In this document: positions 4,937-11,416 of the stretch, in pieces | Layout: the number at the start of each line of letters is the position of its first letter | Numbering within the stretch: the first letter of the stretch is position 1 | From: an uncultured Eubacterium sp. | GTDB taxonomy: Bacteria > Bacillota > Clostridia > Lachnospirales > Lachnospiraceae | Reading direction: 5' to 3' | Assembly: GCA_905236735.1 (NCBI GenBank) | Contig: CAJOOU010000002.1 | Coordinates: 1-11,416 of the forward strand | Length of the DNA stretch: 11,416 bases | Notes under the pieces: generated by a model | The model's input: the letters and a program-made list of their open reading frames with translations, nothing else | Database searches by the model: none | What the model was told of the DNA's origin: nothing | Made by a program: the position numbers and the translations under genes

Positions 4937-6239
4937 CCGCGGAAAGCGCTGCGGCTTTCTGATGTTCTATCTTCTCTTTCAGTTTTTGCAAATCTGTGGC
5001 AGCCCTGCCAAGTTCTTCTTTTAATCTTTCGCAATCCCCATATATGTTTTCAGGAGCGGTAAAGTTTTTATTATGCGATGTGTTTTTAAAGGCAAAAATA
5101 AGCATATTGTTTAAAAATGCCTTCCTTACCGCATCGGCAATCTCATTTCCATGATTTATATCCAGATAAAAGTCACAGTTTTTAAACAGCGATTTTAGTT
5201 TTTCCCTCTTTACTCCCGGATACAGCTTTACATTATCCATAGCCCCCAGCGCCAGAAGTTTTGATGACATTTCCGTAAATGCAGCTATATTAAAATGCAT
5301 ATCGGGCAACCCGTTTATTATATCATTTATGTTTTCTATGTTGTCCGAATTGGTACATATAAGGATTTCTTTTCTGCCCTCATTATCTCTTTCAAACTTA
5401 TATATATTGCCGAGAAGACACAACCTTTCCGCACCCGCCCCTGCATTTACGAGACCGTCAAAAGCCTCCTTTTTCTGCACAACGACCCTTTTACACCTTG
5501 TCGCCCTGCCTTCAAGTATAATCTGCATATTGCCGGGTATATCTTCCCTTTTATCCTCCTGCCAGAAAAGAATATCTTCTTCGCCTCTCTCTTCCATTCC
5601 CTGAGATACGAAAAACGGGACTGAAAGGGAATTAAAGAATATTCTGCCTTTATTAAGCTCTGTGATTTCAAGGAAAAACTTCACAAACTCTGTCCTGTTT
5701 TTAAATACCCTTATAATGCCTCCATCGTTTAAAACTATATCTCCGGTAAGAAAATTCTCGATTATGGCTTCCCTTTTATCTGCGGTAAAATAGGTTCTGC
5801 TCACCCTATTCCCGCTTGCATCAAATGCAGTGTCTGACCAAAGAGCCCCGTATTTATTGTAGTGCTCGCTCAGCCTGACCTTACCATTGTCTCCCAGCCA
5901 GTCCACAGTCTTCATTATCCTGTTTTCATGCGGAGGATTATAAAATATTTTTGCCTTAAGCCGTCCCTTATCGGTTACCTTTGCGTTTGTGTTGTTTCCG
6001 CTTATCTCCCACAGATAAGGTATCTCGAGCTGATTAAAATACCTGGGTTTACCTATGCTTTGAGCCGATATGGCATAATCTCCCAGAAAATATCCGTATA
6101 CACTTATTACATCCTCCGGCAAAAACCCGTCATCATTTATTACCACAGCCGAAACATCAATTCCGGCTTCTTTAAACGATGTATGAAGAGTTCTGCTGCC
6201 TATGGAATAATCATCCAACAAAAGCACTATATTGCCCAT
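4908..6239 (-). CDS. gtfB: Accessory Sec system glycosylation chaperone GtfB
   Basis: GtfB is the non-catalytic partner of GtfA. The two form a cytosolic O-GlcNAc transferase complex in which GtfB binds the Ser/Thr-rich acceptor and keeps GtfA active. The 443-residue length is normal. The N-terminal part carries VVINDDGFLPEDVISVYGYF, the typical opening of GtfB/DUF1975 proteins. The C-terminal part has FYLDINHGNEIADAVRKAF and the tail expected of a GT-B fold that lacks the EX7E catalytic motif. Two starts are possible, both with a Shine-Dalgarno: ATG at 6257 (449 residues) and ATG at 6239. I prefer 6239 because the reading MGNIVLLLDDY aligns better with known GtfB N-termini. The gene overlaps the end of gtfA by 13 nt (31 nt with the longer start), so translation is coupled and a fixed GtfA:GtfB ratio is likely. 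It is last in the operon. Confidence 0.9.
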   Translation of the reverse strand: MGNIVLLLDDYSIGSRTLHTSFKEAGIDVSAVVINDDGFLPEDVISVYGYFLGDYAISAQSIGKPRYFNQLEIPYLWEISGNNTNAKVTDKGRLKAKIFYNPPHENRIMKTVDWLGDNGKVRLSEHYNKYGALWSDTAFDASGNRVSRTYFTADKREAIIENFLTGDIVLNDGGIIRVFKNRTEFVKFFLEITELNKGRIFFNSLSVPFFVSQGMEERGEEDILFWQEDKREDIPGNMQIILEGRATRCKRVVVQKKEAFDGLVNAGAGAERLCLLGNIYKFERDNEGRKEILICTNSDNIENINDIINGLPDMHFNIAAFTEMSSKLLALGAMDNVKLYPGVKREKLKSLFKNCDFYLDINHGNEIADAVRKAFLNNMLIFAFKNTSHNKNFTAPENIYGDCERLKEELGRAATDLQKLKEKIEHQKAAALSAEKEEYLQTF

Positions 6240-7726
6240 TCTATCAGTTCCTTCCATTTTTTCTCCACTTCTACGGTAAGATAACCGGCCGCTATCTCAT
6301 ACGACCGCCTCCTGAACTGTTCTATTTTTTCAGTGCAGCAAAGCCTGATTATCGTCCTTGCCAGCTTGTCCGTCTTCTCTGCCATGCCCATATCATCACT
6401 CACGGGGAGCTTATATCCGTTTTTATCATGCTCAACGAAACATCTCATTCCGTATCTGACATCATATCCCACAATAGGCAGACCCGAGCCGATAGCCTCA
6501 AGATAGGTAAGTCCGAAACCTTCGCTTAAAGATGCCGACACATAGGCAAAATACTCTTTATATACCTCTTTCAAATCCTGCTGCCCCATCAGATGTATAT
6601 ACTCCCCGGCTCCGAGCTTTTCTATCAGTTTTTTGAGTTTGTCCTCTTCTCCGCCTTTTCCGTAAATATCCAGTGTAAGGTCCGGCACAAAATCCTTTGC
6701 CAAAGCGACAGCTTCAATCAAAAGGTCAATATGCTTTTCGCTGGCCAGCCTTGAAGCCGTAATAAGAGCATGTGATTTTCTGCCCGCTGCCGGAGCCTTA
6801 AACTCATCTATACTCCCCACCGGAATGGTTGCTACAGCCGGTTCAAATCCCAGATACTTTTTAAACTGGTCTCTAAGCAAAATATTCTGCGCATCTGTTG
6901 CCGCAACATAAAAATCCACTGCTCCGTAATTGGCAAAGGCATACTCATAATAGTTATTCCACAGGATATAATCATCATTCGTTGCCCCTTCGCTGAAATG
7001 GTCGGCATGGATGATGATTCCCACCTTTGCCTCACCCTTGTTTTCAAGTATGGGCTGTCCTATTGTAGTGGATCTGTCAATTAGGATTATATCACCATTT
7101 TTAATTTTTAGCCCGGAAACCATATAGCCGACAAGCTCTTCTTTAGAGTAAATAATCCTGTCTTTGAATCTGTAAAAAACATCTTCTCCGTCAATTATCT
7201 CATCATATCCTACCGTTCCGTCCTCATTGAAAAACCGTCTCTGGTAAAGATGAGCCTTTCCTTCTTTGGGTGTATAGTATTCCGAAAAAACCCGTGTGTA
7301 GGTATAAAAATCCTTTCTGATAAGGCAGCCCCGTGACACTATCTCCACCCTGTGTACCTTACCCGTGTCTGCCTTTGACATATAGATGCTCCAGAAATCC
7401 CCCTTGTCTTCAAAGATGATTTTTTTGACATCTCCGTTATCGGTAAGGGTATAATCTCTGCCGTCTGTCTGTCTTATTATATCTTCAAGAGTGTATGTGC
7501 ATGGAGCTATTTTCTGGTCGGTAAAAAAAGTATAGAGCCATATAATCTCATCATCCGCAAAACCGATATTTGCAGTAAGTTCCTCTATATTGTCCCTCAC
7601 AAACATATCGGTAAATATAAACTTTGCCTTTGCTCCAAGTCTCCTGAAAATATTGGCTCTGTAGCTCTGCGCATACTCTACGCCACTTGATGCCCATCCT
7701 ATTCCAAGATTGAAGTTATATATCAT
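6227..7726 (-). CDS. gtfA: Accessory Sec system glycosyltransferase GtfA
   Basis: GtfA transfers GlcNAc from UDP-GlcNAc to Ser/Thr of the serine-rich repeat adhesin before export. The 499-residue protein opens with MIYNFNLGIGWASSGVEYAQ, close to the streptococcal GtfA N-terminus. It then has the add-on domain that binds GtfB (about 50-200) and a GT4-type C-terminal half. IIHADHFSE (238-246) holds the putative catalytic His; RLASEKHIDLL (326-336) holds the Arg/Lys nucleotide-binding residues; SEGFGLTYLE (401-410) is the EX7E motif with Glu402 and Glu410, at nearly the same numbers as in Streptococcus. AAAGGAG lies 7 nt before the ATG, so it is well translated independently. A 71-nt gap with a hairpin separates it from secA2, the only real gap in the operon. 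A general GT4 enzyme is excluded by the N-terminus and the neighbours. Confidence 0.95.
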   Translation of the reverse strand: MIYNFNLGIGWASSGVEYAQSYRANIFRRLGAKAKFIFTDMFVRDNIEELTANIGFADDEIIWLYTFFTDQKIAPCTYTLEDIIRQTDGRDYTLTDNGDVKKIIFEDKGDFWSIYMSKADTGKVHRVEIVSRGCLIRKDFYTYTRVFSEYYTPKEGKAHLYQRRFFNEDGTVGYDEIIDGEDVFYRFKDRIIYSKEELVGYMVSGLKIKNGDIILIDRSTTIGQPILENKGEAKVGIIIHADHFSEGATNDDYILWNNYYEYAFANYGAVDFYVAATDAQNILLRDQFKKYLGFEPAVATIPVGSIDEFKAPAAGRKSHALITASRLASEKHIDLLIEAVALAKDFVPDLTLDIYGKGGEEDKLKKLIEKLGAGEYIHLMGQQDLKEVYKEYFAYVSASLSEGFGLTYLEAIGSGLPIVGYDVRYGMRCFVEHDKNGYKLPVSDDMGMAEKTDKLARTIIRLCCTEKIEQFRRRSYEIAAGYLTVEVEKKWKELIEWAI

Positions 7727-7759
7727 ATTAATTCTCCTTTATATCCTGCCTTCCTTGTA

Positions 7760-7782
7760 AAGCGGACATTCTAAATCCGCTT
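7760..7782 (-). promoter_or_regulatory. Hairpin between secA2 and gtfA
   Basis: On the minus strand AAGCGGA and TCCGCTT form a 7-bp stem with a 9-nt loop, in the 71-nt gap between secA2 and gtfA. No U-tract follows, so it is not a standard terminator. It may mark an mRNA processing or stability site that separates glycosylation genes from export genes. No promoter could be recognised in the gap. Confidence 0.45.
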
Positions 7783-7797
7783 CGCTTCAAGTCCCAT

Positions 7798-10134
7798 CTA
7801 AGGCAGAACCAGACTCATCTGCCCCTCCTCATCGTACTGGGTATTGGCCAGCATAATGTTTCTGACTATACCGTTTAAAATACTTTTTTCCATTTCTTCA
7901 AATGAATCATAGGCTTCTTTCTGATATTCAAACACCAGGTTTCTCTGAGCCGAAGCCCTGCCTGCCACTGCCCCCTGCAGCTGCTGGAGATAGTCTACCT
8001 GTTCCACCCATGCATCATCTACCGCTGCAAGGGAAGAAAGCCTTATATATTCTTTTATGTCATTTCTCCATTCAAGTTTCTTTTCCTTCTCATTAAGAGC
8101 CCTCTGCGCTGTTTTTAACAGACACTCTTTAAGCTGTTTTTTGTTTTTAACATCCCATCCGGCTATTCCCTTAGGAAGGCTGTATGAAATATTATCGAGA
8201 ATGTATCTCTCAACCTCGCTTATATCCTGCGGCTTTTCCTCTTTTATGAATCTGTCTATGTTTATTTCCGCAATCCCGAGTATTTCATCATTTTCCAAAG
8301 AGCCACCGTCTATCAGCCTGTTTCTCACCTCATACATAAGGGTTCTCTGCTTCTGGAGAACCTGGTCATACTCCATAGCCCTCTTCCTTGCCAAAGATGC
8401 AAACTCTTCTCCGACTTTTTGGGCATTGTTGATCATCCTTTTTACCTTAAGTCCTCTAAGGCGCCCTTTTTTCTTAAACAGCTTTTCCAGATTCTCAGGA
8501 CCGTAGTTTACCACAACATCATCCTCAAGAGACACGAAAAACCTGCTGTATCCCGGGTCTCCCTGCCTGCCGGCCCTGCCTCTCGCCTGTCTTTCCTGGC
8601 GGATGTTTGTCATCCTGCCAATGCCTATTACAGCAAGTCCTCCGAGCTGTTTTACTCCTTCTCCGAGCTTTATATCCGTGCCCCTTCCCACTATCGAAGT
8701 TGCCACCGTCACCGCATTCATCTGACCTGCCTCGGCTATAATAGCCGCCTCCCAGAAAACATTGTTGGCATTTAATACATTATGAGGAATGTTTTCCTCT
8801 ATCAAAAGTCTCGATACCACCTCTGTTTCCGCTATTGTGCCCGCCACGACAAGTACAGGCTGGCCGCTTTTATGTATGGCGCATACCGCCCTTACCGCAT
8901 CGGAAATCTGTGTCTCGGTATCTTTATAAAACACATCCGGCATATCCCGTCTTATTACCTTATGATTGGGTGGTATTACCAAAACCCTGGTGCTGTATAT
9001 GTCAAATATCTCATCTTTTGCATCAAGGATTGTTCCGCTCATCCCCGACATCTTCGGGAAAAGCAAAAACAGATTCTGATAAGTTATGGATGCTACTGAG
9101 CGGTTTTCCTGTGTAATCTTAATTTTCTCCTTCATCTCTATAGCCTGATGCTGTCCGCCCCTCAGCTTTACTCCCGGCATCATCCTGCCGCTGTCAGAAT
9201 CCAAAAGGACAAGTTCACCTTTATCATTTATAACATATTCTTTTTCCGGATTAAAAAGCACTCTGGCTCTCAAAGCCAGTATCACATGGCGGTTTATTTC
9301 AAAATGCTTCCTGTCGTAAAAATTGTCAATACCGAAAAAATATTCTGCACGCTCTACTCCCTTTGCCGTAAGCCATACCTTCTTTTCTTCCGTCTCATAA
9401 TCCGTACCTTCTTCCAGAGTAGATACGAAAAAATCGGTCATTTCATAAAGGTTTGACTGCACCCTCGGAGACCCGGATATAACAAGAGGTGTCTGTGCAC
9501 TGTCCAAAAGCACAGAATCCGCCTCGTCTATAATAATATAATAAAACTCCCTCATAAACCTCTCATCAGCAGATTTTACAAGGTTGTTTAAAAGATAGTC
9601 AAATCCCAGAATGCTGTGAGTGGTATATACGATATCCGAATCATAGATTTCTTTTTTCTCTTCATTGGTAAATCTGTCTGATGCATCTATTTTTACACCG
9701 GCCATGCACTTAAGTCCCATAAAACCGTATACTTCACCCATCTCCTCGGCATCTCTTAAGGCCAGGTACTCATTCGTGGTCACAAGCATAGTGCTTTTCC
9801 CCGTTATGGCATTAAGATAAAGCGGCATTGTAGCTGTAAGGGTCTTTCCCTCACCCGTATTCATTTCCGCCAGAAATCCCTTATGGAGAGCTATGCCTCC
9901 CATAATCTGTACATCGTACGGAAACTTGCCGAGTACGCGGTAATCCGCCTCACACATTACGGCAAAAGCTTCGGGCAGCATTTTATCGAGGCTTTCTCCT
10001 TTTTCATACCTCTCCTTAAAAACCTCAGTCATGGCCTTAAGCTCTTCGTCTGTCTTATTTTCCATAACGCCTTTGAGTGCCTTTATCCGGCGCATTATCT
10101 TTTTTAATTTTCTGACTTCACCTGCATTACTCAT
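7798..10134 (-). CDS. secA2: Accessory Sec translocase ATPase SecA2
   Basis: SecA2 is the cytoplasmic ATPase that drives the glycosylated adhesin through SecY2. The 778-residue length fits accessory SecA2 (about 790) and is shorter than housekeeping SecA (830-900). Motifs in order: NTGEGKTLTAT (92-102) is Walker A; NEYLALRDAE (121-130); IIDEADSVL (201-209) is Walker B/DEAD; GRGTDIKLG (483-491) and RQARGRAGRQGDPG (515-528) are the second-motor motifs V and VI. The C-terminus ends in an acidic, Gln-containing tail with no Cys-Xaa-Cys zinc motif, which housekeeping SecA needs for SecB binding. The start (ATG at 10134) overlaps the end of asp3 by 8 nt with AGGA 8 nt upstream, so translation is coupled. 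The flanking asp3 and gtfA decide between accessory SecA2 and a second general SecA. Confidence 0.95.
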   Translation of the reverse strand: MSNAGEVRKLKKIMRRIKALKGVMENKTDEELKAMTEVFKERYEKGESLDKMLPEAFAVMCEADYRVLGKFPYDVQIMGGIALHKGFLAEMNTGEGKTLTATMPLYLNAITGKSTMLVTTNEYLALRDAEEMGEVYGFMGLKCMAGVKIDASDRFTNEEKKEIYDSDIVYTTHSILGFDYLLNNLVKSADERFMREFYYIIIDEADSVLLDSAQTPLVISGSPRVQSNLYEMTDFFVSTLEEGTDYETEEKKVWLTAKGVERAEYFFGIDNFYDRKHFEINRHVILALRARVLFNPEKEYVINDKGELVLLDSDSGRMMPGVKLRGGQHQAIEMKEKIKITQENRSVASITYQNLFLLFPKMSGMSGTILDAKDEIFDIYSTRVLVIPPNHKVIRRDMPDVFYKDTETQISDAVRAVCAIHKSGQPVLVVAGTIAETEVVSRLLIEENIPHNVLNANNVFWEAAIIAEAGQMNAVTVATSIVGRGTDIKLGEGVKQLGGLAVIGIGRMTNIRQERQARGRAGRQGDPGYSRFFVSLEDDVVVNYGPENLEKLFKKKGRLRGLKVKRMINNAQKVGEEFASLARKRAMEYDQVLQKQRTLMYEVRNRLIDGGSLENDEILGIAEINIDRFIKEEKPQDISEVERYILDNISYSLPKGIAGWDVKNKKQLKECLLKTAQRALNEKEKKLEWRNDIKEYIRLSSLAAVDDAWVEQVDYLQQLQGAVAGRASAQRNLVFEYQKEAYDSFEEMEKSILNGIVRNIMLANTQYDEEGQMSLVLP

Positions 10135-10567
10135 CTATTATTTCCTGTATCTGGGCCCAATGAAAATGAAAATTGGTCACTCCTCCGTTTATCAGCTGCA
10201 TTCTGAAACTGAATGTTCTTAAGGGGCATCTGAAATAAAGCACACTGTCTTTTGTACTGACTTCTCCGGCTTCATTATCGTATTTATCATAAAACACCAG
10301 TCTTACCAGACATTCTTCAAACTCCGGCACATCCATATTAACAATAAGTCTGTATGATGCCTCTCCGTCTATCATCGGAAGAGCCGGCTCTATCTTCTGC
10401 ATCTGGTAGTTGGTCTTTGAATACCATTGTTTTATTATTGTCCCCGGCGGCATGAGCAGGTTTTTGAACTTAACATCATCTTTCGATATAAACTCTACCT
10501 CTGAACCGTACAGATATGTATCCGATGCATATTCATTCCAATATATTTTCCAGCTTTCACCTATCAT
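10127..10567 (-). CDS. asp3: Accessory Sec system protein Asp3
   Basis: Asp3 is a small soluble protein that binds the unfolded substrate and forms a complex with Asp1 and Asp2 at the membrane. The 146-residue product has the usual length and Asp3-like features: WKIYWNEYASDTYLYGSEVEF at the N-terminus and LYFRCPLRTFSFRMQLINGG in the C-terminal half. There is no signal peptide or membrane segment. Asp3 is poorly conserved, so identity leans on its place between asp2 and secA2, the canonical order. The ATG at 10567 overlaps the asp2 stop by the 4 nt ATGA, and its own stop overlaps the start of secA2 by 8 nt, so the three genes are translationally coupled. Confidence 0.85.
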   Translation of the reverse strand: MIGESWKIYWNEYASDTYLYGSEVEFISKDDVKFKNLLMPPGTIIKQWYSKTNYQMQKIEPALPMIDGEASYRLIVNMDVPEFEECLVRLVFYDKYDNEAGEVSTKDSVLYFRCPLRTFSFRMQLINGGVTNFHFHWAQIQEIIDE

Positions 10568-11416
10568 CTCAAATTCCTTCTTCCAAAATCCTTTTCAAGC
10601 ACATCCTTATACTGTTCCAGAAACCACGCCACTATTGCTGCCGTATTATCGTTATGTCTGCCGTGAATACCTTTTCCGTATATTCCCGTGCCTTCACTTT
10701 TTATTGCCGAAAGTATTCTTTTATATGCATCCATATCATAATCATCCTCTATCATATAAGAAACCACAAACTTCGTATTTTTCCAGTCGGAAGCTTCAAA
10801 TTTATCCCAGAATCTTCTGTTAAGTCTGTATACCGCAGAAGGCGATGTTCCTCTCTGATTAAATCCAAGCACATCAATCGATGTTGGGAATCCTCCCGGA
10901 CGGGAAAGCTTTTCATTTTCCGCCACATTACCTATTGACGCCAGAGGCTTTCCTATTATCAGTGCATGAGGATTTATATCACAGCCATAATAAAGAGCTC
11001 CGTATGTGCCCATTGACAGTCCGGAAAATATTACATCCTTATTTTTAAACCCGAGCTCATCAATGTATTTTTGGATAATGTTTCTCATCATATCCTCATA
11101 CTCATCCGATCCCATATAAAACGCCCCACCTTCAAGCCTTGGCTCTGTAATCAGCAAAAACGGGGCTCCGAGCCTCCTCAGCATATTATATCCTTCAAAC
11201 CCCTGCTGTGTCTTATATCCCGAAAAGTAAACGTTTAAAGGCGGTTTTAAATCCCCCGGATCAAAGTATGCAAATATTTCTTCCCTTTCGCTTGTCACAT
11301 ATCTTTCTCCTCCGGGAATAAATGCGCCCTTTCCCCTCCTTGAGTGTCTGTCGTGAAGTGCCCTTATATAAAGCCTGCCTTCGCCTTTTGCAAACAGCGA
11401 AATAAACACAGGGCCG
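10564..11416 (-). CDS. asp2: Accessory Sec system protein Asp2, N-terminal part beyond window edge
   Basis: Asp2 works in the Asp1-Asp2-Asp3 complex and, in Streptococcus gordonii, also O-acetylates GlcNAc on the adhesin. The visible 284 residues are the C-terminal half; streptococcal Asp2 is about 500-525 residues, and the frame stays open to the right edge (codons for Gly-Pro precede the first GTG at 11409), so that GTG is not the start. Counting from it, GLSMG (130-134) is the nucleophile elbow with Ser132. EDD (221-223) and HGRH (249-252) supply the acid and His. The Ser-to-acid (about 90) and Ser-to-His (120) spacing equals that recalled for the S. gordonii triad S362/E452/H482. FDPGDLKPPLNVYFSGYKT (49-67) is a typical Asp2 stretch. 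It ends in a 4-nt ATGA overlap with asp3. Confidence 0.9.
   Translation of the reverse strand, partial: GPVFISLFAKGEGRLYIRALHDRHSRRGKGAFIPGGERYVTSEREEIFAYFDPGDLKPPLNVYFSGYKTQQGFEGYNMLRRLGAPFLLITEPRLEGGAFYMGSDEYEDMMRNIIQKYIDELGFKNKDVIFSGLSMGTYGALYYGCDINPHALIIGKPLASIGNVAENEKLSRPGGFPTSIDVLGFNQRGTSPSAVYRLNRRFWDKFEASDWKNTKFVVSYMIEDDYDMDAYKRILSAIKSEGTGIYGKGIHGRHNDNTAAIVAWFLEQYKDVLEKDFGRRNLR

Noticed and set aside
5295..5624. Plus-strand open frames opposite gtfB and secA2
   Set aside because: They are reverse-strand shadows of conserved genes with no start signals.
6227..7726. Flagellin or cell-wall glycosyltransferase
   Set aside because: The N-terminus and partner gtfB are those of the accessory Sec GtfA, although the gene lies near a motility-linked gene.
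7798..10134. Housekeeping SecA
   Set aside because: It is short, lacks the C-terminal zinc motif, and is flanked by asp3 and gtfA.
11407..11409. GTG as the true start of asp2
   Set aside because: The reading frame stays open to the edge, Asp2 is normally about twice as long, and no ribosome binding site is seen.

Overview
The window looks like a chromosomal piece of a motile member of the Clostridia, most likely Lachnospiraceae (Roseburia/Butyrivibrio-like). The reasons are protein style, moderate G+C, strong AGGAGG-type ribosome binding sites, an ispE-gntR pair, and a 191-residue protein whose leader carries sigma-D and CsrA signals. The family is inferred and the species cannot be named. 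No rRNA, tRNA, CRISPR array or insertion sequence is visible.

Left part (1-2380): a PdxR/MocR-type regulator on the minus strand, cut by the left edge, diverges from a pyridoxal/pyridoxamine kinase gene. A near-palindrome sits in the shared intergenic region over the kinase -35 position. The kinase gene ends in a strong hairpin terminator. The regulator has Arg where the family's PLP-binding Lys is expected.

Middle part (2380-4936): ispE and an FCD-type GntR regulator form a two-gene minus-strand unit. It has a near-consensus promoter, a palindrome on the -10 box and a perfect terminator hairpin. Divergent from ispE is a 191-residue protein of unknown function. Its leader has a sigma-D-like promoter, a 5' hairpin, and an RNA hairpin that matches the CsrA SELEX consensus at 11 of 12 positions, 21 nt ahead of a second GGA in the Shine-Dalgarno. 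This is the layout of a CsrA-controlled flagellar gene and the most original signal here.

Right part (4908-11416): a minus-strand operon of five tightly packed genes, asp2 (5' part beyond the edge), asp3, secA2, gtfA and gtfB. This is the second half of an accessory Sec locus, in the same order as in streptococci. GtfA and GtfB put GlcNAc on Ser/Thr-rich adhesins; Asp2 and Asp3 support modification and delivery; SecA2 drives export through SecY2. By the known order, secY2, asp1 and probably the serine-rich repeat substrate lie to the right of the window. The asp4/asp5 genes that follow gtfB in some streptococci are absent. gtfB and the 191-residue gene converge on one hairpin terminator that also encodes the last GtfB codons.
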